Below, piece after piece: positions 34,089 through 45,420 of a stretch of DNA of 64,000 nucleotides (position 1 is its first letter; each line of letters begins with the position of its first letter). The notes under the pieces were generated by a model. That model had not been told where the DNA came from and did not search any database. It saw only the letters and a program-made list of their open reading frames with translations. This DNA is from Adiantum capillus-veneris (lineage: Eukaryota > Streptophyta > Polypodiopsida > Polypodiales > Pteridaceae). The position numbers and the translations under genes are program-made. The stretch spans positions 32,774,446-32,838,445 of the forward strand of contig CM043969.1 in assembly GCA_014529385.2 (NCBI GenBank), read 5' to 3'.

Positions 34089-35400
34089 GGGAGGGGGTAT
34101 AGCGGCTTAGTACTTAGGCACCACAAAAGGATGGCGAATCCGCACACCCTTCACACATACACAAGCTCACTCCAAACACAAGACTAGGTGGCGATTCCGC
34201 ACACCTCACATGGGCAAAACATTGCAAGAAAACATACTCACAAAACCTCAAGCTTTATTTAGAGAATAAGGCGATGAAATGGGGAGCATAGGGTAGGGGA
34301 ATGAGAAGGGAGAGAGTGGTAGAGCTCATGGCGGATAGGTGGGAGTTGATGGCGAGGACTCGCATGAGGGTTATGGCCATCATCCTTCATTTAGTTGCCC
34401 TTCATCTTCCATAGCCAAGGGTGTAGAGGTCATGCTCAAGACAAGCATGGTGATTGCGGTGATGGTGATGGTGTGGGTGTGTGTGTGTGCACTATGCACA
34501 CACAGTGCATAGTGTGTTCTTTGGTGATGTTGTGTGTGTCCTTAGTGTGATGGTGACCCCTCTTTATATAGGGGAGGAGGGGGGAGAAATTCTAGAATTT
34601 AGAAATGAAGAAATCATTATCTACATAGGCCATGTGGCTGTGGGCCCCACTTGTCCGGCTGTGTGTATATGTGCCAGAACAGCAGTCTCATGAGAGAGAC
34701 TAAGAGAGAGAGATGGGTGAATGGAAAAAAGAGAGGTGACATGGAGAATAAAGTAACTACAAGAGGGGAGAGAGGGGAGTGTGTTCAGAGGTGAATCTGT
34801 GTGAAGATGTGTGTGAACACAAGAAAATCACGTAACCACTGGGTGGGGATGGGTCTATGGGCACTTTTTTCAGTGAAACTGAGTGTGTGTGAGTGTGGGG
34901 GAGGCCATCTGGCTACAAGACAAGAGAGATTTCGAATTTTAGAGAGAGGGGGGGGTATTTGGATCATGGGAGAGTGTAGGAGAGAGAAAAAGGGGGGTGG
35001 GGTATTTTGGAAGATAGGAGAGGTGGCATGTGAGTTAGGGTGCATTATTGGTAAGGACAGGGGGTGGGGTAGCTTCAAGGGAGAGAGAAAGGAGAGAGGA
35101 CAAGGGGAAGAGAGAGAGGGTTGACCTTTTGAGTGGAAGAGAGGAAAAGGGACACCCGGCGCGGCAATAGTGAAGAAAAAGGAGGCAAGGTGGGGATGGG
35201 CTACCCCGCAGGCATGAGGTGGCCTATTTTACCTTTCTTATATATTTACATAATCATACTTTATTTTTTTTCTTACTTTTTCCAATGCCTTTTATCACTC
35301 CCTCCATAAGAGGGGGTTTTCATGGGGTGAGGACGAGAGAAGAGGGGTATGGGAGCTTGGCTTGTGAAAAGCCCCCATCACCGAAAACTCTTATGACTGC
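33840..35400 (-). repeat. Probable LTR of another gypsy element, minus orientation
   Basis: Read on the minus strand, it has a TATA box (CCTATATAAAGAG) at 34562-34573, then a CT microsatellite (GA on plus, about 34048-34085), then CTAGGTGGTGCCCC, which also occurs in the Tat LTRs near 4132. Near its end, TTTGCTCCCGTCATCGG resembles a gypsy primer site. The order matches U3-R-U5. Ends are approximate, and no partner LTR was found. GA- and GT-rich sequence explains the ORFs here. Confidence 0.5.
34562..34573 (-). promoter_or_regulatory. TATA box of the minus-strand LTR
   Basis: On the minus strand CTATATAAAGAG is a close match to the plant TATA consensus. It lies about 480 bases before the CT microsatellite, an order like that of the Tat LTRs. 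Confidence 0.5.
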
Positions 35401-35409
35401 GTAATCCAA

Positions 35410-36860
35410 GAAACAAAACCTTGTACCATGCAACCTGCTGCAACAGATAACTGGTACTCTTCAAATCTGGAACTTTGCACTTTATTATCCCTCGAGATCA
35501 AAGGGGAACCCAATCATTTGTCCCATTCTGAGCAATTTATTTAAAAATTTTGCACCATCCTCCAGGATCATAGGGAAGATACAATAATTTCCAATCATTA
35601 CTGCATAAGCATAAATTAACCCATAAATCTTCATTCAAACCGCCTAGATCATATGGCATATAAAGTAACTGACAGCAATCATATCTAGCATGATAACCTC
35701 CTGGGTCATAAGGTAGTGGATGATCATATTTCAAGTATATTGCGTCTCTACAAACTTTCTCATAGCATAGGAACAAAAAGTCCCAATTCCCATCATAGCA
35801 AAACCTAGAGGCAAAATGAATTCAATCACTATGGTTTCCAAAATATCAATCTGCATTTGTGATTCATTGAATGCCATCACTTCATTTGATACCACAAATG
35901 CTGCATGGATGGATTTTGTATTAGGCACAAACTCCTCTAGAGCCTCATCGAAAAGCATCATAAGCTCTTCATCATATGTTGTAGGATGTTCTTCACTACT
36001 TTTGTCACAAGGAGCTCAAAATTTCTCTAACACATCATCAAGCAGATCCATAAGCTCCATATCTTCCTCCTTGGAAGAACCACCTAATCTGTGAGTATCA
36101 TCACAAAAAACCTTATCGCATGTTTTATAGACACAAATTGTTATGGCAGCTCCACACTTCCATTCAAATATCTTTCTACTTCAATAGCACAAGTCTCAGC
36201 ATGCATTACAAAGATAACAACAATTTCTTTTTCCATAGCATCATCATAGCAAACCCTGTAACCTGTAGCAATCATAGACTGATCATCATCCATCACCCCC
36301 TTTGAATATGCATCTCTATAATCATAATCTTTGTCTTGGTTCACATCAAATACATATGGTGAGAATCAAATACATCTACATCATCACCAATGTCCTAAAA
36401 TGCAGCCATAGACATGAAACCCTCTTGTATAGAATCATCCAAAACAATTGCTTTTGCATGTAATGCTGCATAAGCATTCTCTTCATGTTCTACACCTAAA
36501 GAGCACTCCAAATGGGCATCCACATCACATATTGACTTTGACAAACTTTTTTCTTGATCACTGCTAGAAACTATGCTTGTATGCAAACCATGTATTGGCT
36601 CTGAGAAACCTACTTCCTCATTTATGTCACTTTGAGAGGATATGACTGCATGATTAGCATCCATAGAGTTATATCTGCTTTGGAATAAAGAAGACAATCC
36701 CAATCAAGCATAAACAGTATCTACTATGAAATCATCATCTGCATGCAACAATGATTTCTCTTCCAGAAGACATGCATCGATAACAGCTTCTAGCTTAGCA
36801 TTTTCTTTGGCTTTACTTCTTGCAGAAATATGCTCCAAGAATTCATCATAGTTGAGGATT
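35410..36860 (-). pseudogene. Degraded acidic ORFs downstream of a minus-strand LTR; PYDPGG repeats
   Basis: Several minus-strand open stretches (36703-36395, 36344-36141, 35961-35731, 35776-35537) are broken by stops and phase changes. They encode acidic sequence without recognised domains. In 35776-35537 a short motif repeats as PYDPGG, PYDLGG and PYDPGG at intervals of about 25 residues, and YDPEG occurs upstream at about 37120. They follow the LTR at 37386-37866 and its leader ORF, so they probably belong to one element's internal region. Function is unknown. Confidence 0.4.
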
Positions 36861-36864
36861 TGTG

Positions 36865-37059
36865 TCATCTGATCCCCTTCACCTTTACTGAAGACAACCT
36901 TTGTTCAGTAATCTCCTTTATTTCCCGATCTAGAATCCTTGACCTTTTGTAAATAAATTCCTCTGCAAAATACTCCCACCGTGTGGGATATTCTTCTGCC
37001 AGTTCTTGAACCTGCTTTTTAAAATCCGAGTTTACAACCTCCTCAAAAGATGCAATCAT
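36865..37059 (-). pseudogene. Second part of the leader ORF of a minus-strand LTR element
   Basis: 64 codons overlap the previous ORF by ATGA at 37059-37056, probably a frameshifted continuation. It is a helical, charged sequence (FKKQVQELAEEYPTRWEYF and similar). No known domain was recognised. It could be a Gag-like or other accessory protein. Confidence 0.4.
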
Positions 37060-37340
37060 CCATCTTCTGGAACATTTCGGCTCTTCATCTTAGCTTCATA
37101 ACATGCAATAAAACCTTCTGGATCATATCCCTCAAAATTATAATACTGCTCCCGAACAGCATCAAGTGCTAGCTCTATAGCATCATGAGTCTGCTTTTTT
37201 ATCTGCATGGCTTTTGCTTCCTGTAGATACCCCTGAACCAATTCCATCATTCTTGGCAAATCTTCAACTGCCAGATTTGTATAAAATCCATTGGCACTGA
37301 AATCTTCAATAAACTGCTTTAACTGTTCTGGCATCTCCAT
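37056..37340 (-). CDS. First ORF after the primer site of a minus-strand LTR element, unknown
   Basis: The ATG at 37340 is 24 bases beyond the primer site. The frame is also open back into the LTR, but the ATG is the natural start. About 94 codons encode a helical, acidic protein with MEMPEQLKQFIEDF at the N-terminus and EGYDPEGFIACYEAKM near the end. It stops at 37056-37058, where a second ORF overlaps. It is not a recognised Gag and has no zinc knuckle. Its position argues that it is the element's first ORF or a cut-down Gag. Confidence 0.45.
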   Translation of the reverse strand: MEMPEQLKQFIEDFSANGFYTNLAVEDLPRMMELVQGYLQEAKAMQIKKQTHDAIELALDAVREQYYNFEGYDPEGFIACYEAKMKSRNVPEDG

Positions 37341-37363
37341 CTTTACCTCCCACCCCGGCTCGT

Positions 37364-37381
37364 TTCGCGTTGGGTTCACCA
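37364..37381 (-). other. Primer-binding site of the minus-strand LTR element
   Basis: On the minus strand TGGTGAACCCAACGCGAA begins four bases after the LTR end. Confidence 0.55.
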
Positions 37382-37385
37382 AAGA

Positions 37386-37866
37386 TGTCGAGGGATGTGT
37401 GTTCAAAATGTGAGCCGGGCAAGCACCGGGCCTCTCGCTGTGGGAGGTGTGAAAGAGAGAGAATAAGAACAACAGATGTAACTGAATCTGGAAATCACCG
37501 TAATCATCAATTAATTGATTAAAGTTTTGAGTACAACTTAATTCTTAGCCAAGCGGGTTGTTAGCAGCACCCTCACTTGGATCATCTGATAACTAGGAGT
37601 TTAAGCTCTCGTTTACAGGATTAACTGGGCCATTAACGACACCAGAATTAACAAAATGCTTAATCAACTCCGAACTGATGTCGATGACGAGATTCCGTTC
37701 TGTCGATTTATCTGCCTCATTTACGTAATTCTGCTCATTGCCTCAATCTTTATGCTTCAATTATTGCCAAATTCTCTGCAAGCTATCTCTATGTAGCATC
37801 CTCTGATCGCCTCAGTCGTCCTTTTTATGCTTAATTGAGAGAAAGATTGATACAGATCTTTCAACA
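37386..37866 (-). repeat. 5' LTR of a minus-strand element
   Basis: On the minus strand it starts TGTTGAAAGATCTG and ends CCTCGACA, about 481 bases, followed by a primer site. Its 3' half (37386-37603) is matched in inverted orientation by 46251-46461. The 3' LTR of this copy was not found. Confidence 0.7.
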
Positions 37867-38290
37867 TCCCCCCCCTATTTCTCGCTCTTCACCTCCTTCC
37901 ACAGATCCTCAATTTTACTCCTTCACTTTCCCTTAACGGATCTACCAAACTTGCCCCGATCGCTTAGGGATTTGTAGTCGTTCAAGCTCTCCCTTGCTTA
38001 GCTTCAACAATGAGGTTGAAAGAGAGTTTGAGAGAGATTTGCCTCCTTTGTCTTGCCGACCATGAGAGCAAGAGAGAGAGCACGCTATGCTCCGAGGATG
38101 AGAGTGAGGGAGAGGGAGCTTTGCCTCTCCAAGTCCTCGATGGCGCAACCTTTTTTTTCCTGCGTAAGTTCTGCTTTGCTACTTCTCTACGCCATGCCTT
38201 CTCTTTTCTTCTTGTTTACACACTCATTAAAACCCTTTTTTTGTTTTTGGGTGGCCTCCCCATGGGCGGCCATTTGGCTTTTAATGAATG
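37867..38290. other. Spacer, GA-rich in the middle
   Basis: A run of C at 37869-37875 is followed by pyrimidine-rich sequence and then GAGAG-rich sequence at 38030-38120. Overlapping ORFs here look like composition effects. It may be flank or leader of the PPR fragment, but nothing is certain. Confidence 0.35.
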
Positions 38291-38299
38291 GGCGGCCTA

Positions 38300-38790
38300 G
38301 CCCTTGGCTTCTTTTTTACCCTTAAAGGGAACCCCATTGGCATACATATCGAGTTTAGAAAGCATCACGAGGCTCAACAACTTTCTTAAGCAGCCCCGTC
38401 CAACAATCTCATCATAAATTCTCTCACCTTGGGATAAAATCCCGTAGTCAATGCATTCCAAGTGGTCACATTCCGAACACAAAGCTCTTCAAGAACTTTT
38501 TTGTACTTTACGAGAAGTACACCACATTTGGCTTACATACCAACTACAGCATCTGCAAGCACAACATCTTTCTTCAGCAGTCCTTGACTAACAATATCAT
38601 CGTGAATTTTATTGTCCATACCGACATCTCGAATAATGCCAAAATAACCCAGCTCATCATTCCCGACAACTGACACCGGACTCTGCCTGCCAAGCCGTAG
38701 ACTTCTCAACTGCATAGAACTCATACTAACCATGATGAGGAGTCCAAAATTCCCAGATGGCACCCTGACTGAGCCGACCGGACTGGTACG
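38300..38790 (-). pseudogene. PPR (pentatricopeptide repeat) protein gene fragment, decayed
   Basis: Minus-strand translation gives NKIHDDIVSQGLLKKDVVL, then AVVGM, a stop, AKCGVLL, KVLEELCVRNVTTWNAL. In intact plant PLS-class PPR proteins the stop position is the Y of the MYAKCG motif. A second, frame-shifted repeat follows (IYDEIVGRGCLRK, then LDMYANGV). PPR proteins bind organellar RNA, but this fragment spans only about two repeats with stops and shifts, so it is not functional. The near-identity between repeats is typical of large PPR families in ferns and lycophytes. The MITE at 38809 lies at its upstream end. Confidence 0.75.
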
Positions 38791-38808
38791 GAGCCGGCCC
38801 CCAGTCCC

Positions 38809-39010
38809 GGGGCGGTCACTTATCAAAAGCTTCCTATATCACGTGCGTTCAAGAGGTTATTAATAATACCTCAATATACATAGTATATTTACACAACGTG
38901 CCTATTTAAAAAACCGCCACCCTCCTCTATATGTATACATTTTGATATTTTAATAATCCTTTCCGGTTAACTCACGTGATAGCATACACATTCTAAAAAG
39001 TGACCGCCCC
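38809..39010. mobile_element. MITE with GGGGCGGTCACTT inverted ends
   Basis: GGGGCGGTCACTT at 38809-38821 is perfectly inverted at 38998-39010. Further inward TATCACGTG is also shared, so the inverted ends extend to about 45 bases with mismatches. GGCCCCCAGT is present at 38796-38805 and at 39012-39021, a likely 10-base target duplication. That length fits Mutator-like elements. The interior is AT-rich and non-coding. Confidence 0.7.
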
Positions 39011-39181
39011 AGGCCCCCAGTGAATCTTTAATGGGGCTAATATTTTGGCGATCGGGACTCTGATCACTGATCTGAAAAGACAGACGCGCTCCATGAAGTG
39101 AGCACTTCAGGCTCGTGCATTCATTTCAATTCTTCCACCTCAGTTGCAGTTGCCCAATCTGCTACGGATCTGCAATCGACT
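39011..39181. other. Short unassigned spacer
   Basis: It lies between the MITE and the 0.3-kb direct repeat. Nothing recognised. Confidence 0.4.
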
Positions 39182-39491
39182 TGAAGTTTAAACTACCATA
39201 ACTTATTCATCCTAGCTCCAATCTACGAGCCGCAAAGACAGGCCACTAGAGAACTTCAAGCACTACATTCTTAGTTCATAATATCCCATTTGTGCTCACA
39301 TCAAGCATAGCTCTTTTTGGCATCATTAAGGCATCAGTTGGCCCTTTAAAGCCGCATCTGGCATACATTAACCATTAAACTTGACCTGTTATCAAGCCTT
39401 GATCACTGCTCACTAAATGTATAGGCTTCAAAGAAGCTTAGCTTACATTTCTCTACTATTTTTCTCTTCATGGCAGCGGAGCTGCACGACA
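39182..39491. repeat. 0.3-kb direct repeat, right copy
   Basis: It matches 33029-33345 from TGAAGTTTAAACTACC to GCTGCACGACA. The sequence that follows (ACGCGTAGGATGTCG) carries the palindromic core seen at 46.7-48.9 kb, while the left copy is followed by unrelated sequence. Confidence 0.75.
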
Positions 39492-40724
39492 ACGCGTAGG
39501 ATGTCGACTATCTCAAAATTTAAATTTTTTTTGACAAAAGTACTCCCTATGCTCTGCATCTCTCTCAAAAACACTCATAGAAACTTTTGAACGTCAATTC
39601 ATCTTCTAAACACTCTTTTCCGTCTTTTACAGTTCTTTGATGAGCCTAATAGAAAATATAACATGCATGAAGTGCTCCAGATCATAAATCATGATGTCCT
39701 ACTTACCCTACTCCTACTCATCATGTGAGATGGTGATTTTGGTGTCTCGGTTTCTTCCTGGCCTCCCCGAACTCTCAAGCTATCCTTTCACCACCTTTAC
39801 CACTCCAACTCCTACTCTCCTACCTAATACTTCCTACACCGCGACGGATGTCAGTACAATGAGAACTCACCTAACAAGATTTGTCAGCTAAGGACAAAGC
39901 TCGACCCGCAGGTGCGTGGAAGAAGCATAGGGTGTCAACCTACACTCGATCGACTATTGACTACTTCCTACAGAGGTCTCTACCCAATGTCTAAGTTACA
40001 GCCTTCAAGAGTACACAAGAGGAGATTTCCTACAATGCTTTCAAGAGCCAAATACCCATCAAACGTTCTGGAAATGCTACAGAACTTGAAGGAAATCCTA
40101 TTAACACCAATAAGTCGCTCTCCCTAAGGTCCGTGACCCAAAATCCCAACCCTAAACACCTGGTGCAGAATCATGTAGGATGTCTGACAGGTTTTTGCAG
40201 GTCGTTGTTTCTAAGAACTAAAGTGCCTAATGTGTTGCTCTACTCATTGCGAATGCGTGGATATGCTGAAATGCAAAAGCAGACAAAGTATGCTCACCGA
40301 ATCATGAGATAAAGCTCGTGGACCGATCTCTTAAAGCCGGGTCGTACACCTGCAATGTAGGTGTTGGCACGTAGCTCTCTTCGGAGGGCAACACACCCAG
40401 TGTGCGCGTAGCGTCAAGATGAACTCTCACTCTCTCTCGTACACAGAGTACGCTCAACTCACACAGACAAAACTTATCAAAAATGACAAAAGGTTTTTTG
40501 CATTAAGGTCAAAAGTGGTATAAATACCTTACAATCTCAAACCCTAATGTTCCAATTTAACCATTTTCTAAGTCTAAATGTCAAAAATGGGATACAATTT
40601 GGAAGCTTCTACAATCCCCACTATTTACAAAGGTGAAATGATGGTTTCTTCTCAATTAAGGAATGATTACAAAAGAAATTAGTATCCCGCCGGGAAATCA
40701 TCCTCCGTTGAGTGTGTCCTGCTG
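39492..40724. other. Unassigned, possibly LTR or flank of the minus-strand gypsy element
   Basis: ACGCGTAGGATGTCGAC at 39492 and CATGTAGGATGTCTGAC near 40175 echo the palindromic repeats at 46.7-48.9 kb. Short plus-strand ORFs at 39691-39891 and 39912-40127 have no recognisable product. No clear LTR boundary or primer site was seen. Confidence 0.35.
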
Positions 40725-41640
40725 CTAACAATGACTCATAAGCATGGTCACATTCTGCGGTCTAGTGGAACTCAATAAGAAGCTTATACAAAGGACGAGC
40801 TATCTTAGCAAAGTTTAAAATAAACTGTCAGTAATAACCAACATGGCCCATGGACCTTTGAACTTCTTTATAGTTTGTAGGTGGTGGCAATTCAACAATG
40901 GCTTTAATTTTGCTCTCATTTGTGGAAATCCCATTGTTGGATACTATATGCCCTAAAATGACTCCATGTTTAACCCAAAATTGGCATTTGAAAGGGTTTA
41001 AGGAGATGTGATACAATCTGCACTCCTCAAACACTTTTTGTAATCATGATAAATGTTCTTTCCAAGAGGAATAAACACAAAGGTCATCTAAGAAAGCTTC
41101 AAAAAACTCTCTCAAATATTCTCTAAAAGTAGTGTTTATTAATCTTTGAAAGGTAGCATGGGCATTGGTTAAGCAAAAAGCCATAACACAAAATGCAAAC
41201 ACTCCAAATTCGGTTATAAAGGTTGTTTTAGCTTGATCCTCCAACACAATTGTGATTTGATTGTAAGCAGAGAACCCATCTACAAAGCTATAAGCTTCCT
41301 TCCCTGCAACTCTTTCAAGCACATGTTCTGAATATGGAAAGGGGTAATAGTCCCTCCTAGTGGAGGCATTGTCCTTCTTGAGATCCACGCACACCTTGAG
41401 TTTCCCATTCTTCTTTGGCACAATCACTATTGGAGACACCCATTCTGAGTGCTCAATAGGGTATATCAATCCGCATTTCACAAGATTTTCAATCTTTTCA
41501 TATTTAGGATTCATTGGGTAGGGTCGTTGCTGAATTGGTTTAGCCATGCTATTCATGGGGATTGTGTGTTGCACCACGGAAGGTGGAACACCTTTCATTT
41601 CATGATATGTCCAGGCAAATATATCCCTGAATTCCTTGAG
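40725..41640 (-). pseudogene. Reverse transcriptase of a decayed minus-strand gypsy element
   Basis: Minus-strand frames at 41598-41044 and 41034-40828 together cover the RT. They include HTIPMNSMAKPIQQRPYP, SEWVSPIVIVPKKNGK, VDGFSAYNQITIVLEDQ, LTNAHATFQ, the catalytic FLDD near 41075, and KVFEECRLYHISLNPFKC with GHIVSNNGIS. An in-frame stop separates the two frames and another follows GHVGYY. Traces of the connection domain (FAKIARPLYKLLIEF) continue to about 40725, after which the match is lost. RNase H and integrase are absent, so the 3' half is deleted or displaced. The RT is close to that of the plus-strand element at 49-57 kb. Confidence 0.88.
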
Positions 41641-43660
41641 TTCTTTAAGTACACACTCCTTAGTCTATGTCAGATCTTGGGCAATGAAGGACTCTTCTCC
41701 TAGGTCTGCTAACTCTATTTCCTTAACTATCGCTCGACCGTCATAGACTCCATTGCTCCCATCGATAGGTTTTCTTTGAGACTTTGTATCCACAACCTTA
41801 CGTTCCTTTGTGGTATGGGATTTGAAATGTTCAAGTGCAGGTGTAAGTTTGTGGGGTCCTATTGTTCTGTGGACTGTGATTTCACTTCCAATTCCTTTTG
41901 TTGTGGAGCTAACTCTCAATTTTGTTGTCTCCTTACGGTATGGCTCAACTTTGGCTTCTCTGTAGCTGCTAGTTGTGCGATGTCAATGGATTGTGGAGTA
42001 CACCACATAACTCTTTGAAGGTATTCACCGTAGTTATCTACCAACTTTCAATGAGCATCACATGCCCCTATATAATTGAGCCATTCTGCGGTAGATTTCT
42101 TTTCATTTATTCTAGCACGCACATTTGCTGGATATCATCACCTCTTATATCTCTTACTCTTCTTGTCTAATTTTTGATTATGGCCAATCTCTAGTGAAGA
42201 TTCATTAGATGAATTGCTACTTGTGTCTTCTGATCCCTTGAATAGATTGTCATCTAGGGTACCACTGGCCCTTGAATGGTTTGTCCCCACATTTGCACTA
42301 AGATTTAACTCAGATTCTTCATCCTCAGAGTCAATTTCAATTGATGATTCTGACCCCAAGTCGTGTGGGCTATAGTCGTGTGAGGTGCTACTGGTTCCAA
42401 TGCCAGTCAAACCTTCATCTTGTAGGTCATCACAAGCTAAATACATTGCTTCTAGCATATTTAAGGGTACGAGTGGTGGCATTTCATCCCCCTCAGGTGT
42501 TACCCAGGTCGTCCCCCTATTTCCCCAAGTGTCTATGGTTGCTTCTAGGTGGATCCAATCCACATTTTCCGACTCAATCATCCCAGGTAGTACATCCATG
42601 TAAGGAGAATCTTCCCCAACATCAGTGTCTACTTTACACGTGTAACAATCCTGCAATGGGGCCGAGTGAACTGTGGTGTTAGATCTATGATCAATTATAA
42701 ACCTCTTTCCTAGAGTATGTGATCGACCAGTTACAAGATCCACTCGAATGACAGAATCTTGGAACTGCAAGTAGACATGGTTTTTAGACTAGTCATGCAC
42801 CATTTTTACTTCCCTCATGAAAAGACGTCCTAAGATCATCTCTGATGCCATAGTGTGTTTGGAGGAATCCATAACAATGAAATTAATTCTTATTTTATGT
42901 CAAAAGACCTTGATCTTGAGATCTTCTAGCATTCCAATAGGTTTGACAATAGACCCATTGGCCATCTTCACTACTATGGCTGTGGTCGCAAGGTGAGGTC
43001 TTCCCATAGTTTCCCAAGAATTTTGTTTTTAAACACTGCTAACCCCAGCGTCACCATCAAGGATTCCTTTCACAGTTAATCCCTTAGTAGTGATTGGTAT
43101 GGTTGCATTGGATTCATCACCTTCAAAGTATTGTCCCAACTTGTTAACATGTATTTCTATAACAAGGTTCTCATCTAGGTTGGGTTGTGGATCTAAGTGT
43201 TCCTCCTCTATTGGCATCTCCCTAGCTCCATCCATCTGTGCAAATTGTGGTAGCCTACACTTTAGTTCTCCATTGAGGAAGGCTCGAAGAGCTGAGACTA
43301 GCTCAGGGTCTTTATATAGTTTGGACATGATGGTGGTTCTAACTTCTAAAGACATGAAATCTATCAATTTGGCAATGTTTGACGACACCTTTTGGGCTTC
43401 AGCCCCTTGATGTGGGGAAAATGGGATCTCCATTTTTTTGATAGGATCAGGTAGTCCCTCTATAAACATTATTTCCATCAAGAAGTGAGTACGCCCACTT
43501 TCCCATGACATTAAGTCACTTTCTTCTTGGATGACACTAGGTATGGCTAAGGGTCTATGGACTTGGTGAGGTTGTTGTTGCGTAGGGAACACGGTGTCTG
43601 TAATCTGGAACACCCTAGGTGCTGGTTCTAGATACCTTTGGGTATCTTCTACCAAACTCC
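41640..43660 (-). pseudogene. Protease region and linker of the minus-strand gypsy element
   Basis: Open stretches 43655-43029, 42770-42138 and 41919-41665 are separated by stops and phase changes. 43655-43029 ends with VKGILDGDAGVSSV, which resembles the start of an aspartic protease, the usual D-S-G being D-G-D. 42770-42138 is acidic and serine-rich and holds the linker before RT. The order gag, protease, RT reads correctly on the minus strand. No catalytic protease could be reconstructed by eye. Confidence 0.6.
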
Positions 43661-43739
43661 TTAATTGCTTGACTCGCTTGATCTCCTCTATAGGGTTTGG
43701 ATAAGTTCCTATCTTCTTCCTGGATCCCTTCCATTGTGG

Positions 43740-45420
43740 CTAATGAAGATCTTCCTTGTTGGTTTCTATCTTAGTGGTCGTTTTGTTCTCCATGGTTTCA
43801 CCTGAATCAGAATCCTCTTCAGCCTCGTTCATATATACGGGGTCATCACCAGACCCTATGTTGGTCTTTGAACTGGGGTTTGACTTCGCTTCTTTTTGCG
43901 ATCTCTTTGTTTGCATTTTCTTCTTTTTCTGAGATTGGGAAATTAATGCCGTGTCTCTTTCCTCAAGAATACAATTTTGTTTTTGGAGCATCGATCGTGT
44001 GAGTACGTTTAGCAGTACCATAGGTGTGTACTTTGTGATGGCTCCTCGGTAACCTCAATCAAGTTTAATGGCGTGATCTTCGGTGCATTTGGATTATTTG
44101 GACTTAAGGCAATCAAATGATCTATGCCACATCGATTACACATGAGTATCGGCATTGTAGACATGCTCGCTTGATAGGTTTGCATTAGTGTGGTGTTTTT
44201 TTGTAGCCTAATAGCACACTCCGCCACACGATGTGGACCTCCACACTCATAGCATTGAAGAGGTGGTCTCTTAGCAGCAGTGTAATTGATATTCTGGCCT
44301 CTTGCAGCAAGAGCAACTAGTTGATAGACAGGTTTGACTTGTCCCCAATAGTCCTCTATGTAGTATTGTGGACTTTCTTCAAGCGCATCCATCCCATAGG
44401 CAATATTAGGGTCTATATCTTCCTCACAACCTTCCAAACAAGAAATAGATGACTCACAACCCACTAGATTCACAGAAGTGATTCTCGGATGTGGTGGTTG
44501 TGGTCCTAACACTGGAGTCGTAGCACTCAAGGTGGTAAGGGTGTTGTTTGAACAAAATTTTGGGCCCTAGTGATCATGTGTTGTGATGTTTGTTCAAGAG
44601 GTGGGGTCGGCATCAATGCAGGCACTCGAGGTGTGTCTGTCCATGCTAAAGTTGGTCTATTGTCCATCGCACGCTTAAATACTATGCAATCCTTAGCTGA
44701 TGACCATACCTCGCACATGCATTGCAGTTCCCATTGAATTTTACCCTACAAGTAGGGCATTCACTGGTACTATGCGGTCCATGGCATACTGAGCACCATT
44801 GTTTCTCCCTTCTTGGATACATACGATTGTTTTGTGGAGCATGATTGTCTCTAAGATTCTCTTGAATGGCCTTGGTGAGATCTGTTAAATTCATCTCAAA
44901 TATCTTTGGCTCCTTAGCAATAGGCTTTAGGGTCATTGGCCGATGCCCTGATGCTTGCGAGCTAATAGATTTAGGCTCAACAGACAATCTTTCTCCTTGG
45001 ATCATTAAATTATCCTCCAATTGGATATCATTGGTGGTAACCGCTTCCCAAGTGGTGATACCTCTAATGACTAGGCCATTGTAGATATCCTCATGTCGTA
45101 ATCCCCTAATGAATCTATCAAGAATTTGATTATTATTGAAGCACTCATTTGGACTACAACAAGCATTCAAATGCTTCAAGTGACTAATAAAGTCTCTCAC
45201 CGACTCTCCTTCCTCTTGTTTGGGCTTTCTAGAGCTGAGAGGCTACACCCCAAAGCACTCCCTCTCGTATGTATTCTTTTAACAACAGTCTTCTAAGAGT
45301 AGGGAAAATATTTTTTTCTTCTACCCTTAGGGTTCTATACCTATCCCAAGCCTTCCCACTTAAGGTTAGGCTTAAAGCATTACTCTTATGTAGGTCATTT
45401 TTTTAAGGTGTTTACAACCC
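43740..45420 (-). pseudogene. Gag region of the minus-strand gypsy element
   Basis: Upstream parts (about 45420-44682) read as a Gag domain, with RDFISHLKHLN and ILDRFIRGLRHEDIYNGL. Two zinc-binding stretches follow: CSVCHGPHSTSECPTC with CNACARYGH, and CYECGGPHRVAEC with CNRCGIDH. The second has a serine where a final cysteine would be expected. Frames 45200-44682, 44718-44527, 44530-44009 and 44021-43740 overlap slightly or are shifted, so the gene is broken. The paired zinc-finger layout recurs in the plus-strand element at 51.8 kb, which supports one family. Confidence 0.7.

Noticed and set aside
34481-35124. ORFs on both strands in GA/GT-rich DNA
   Set aside because: Composition effect inside the probable LTR.
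39691-40127. Two adjacent plus-strand ORFs as a possible small gene
   Set aside because: No domain, no splice or promoter context, and the region looks like TE flank.
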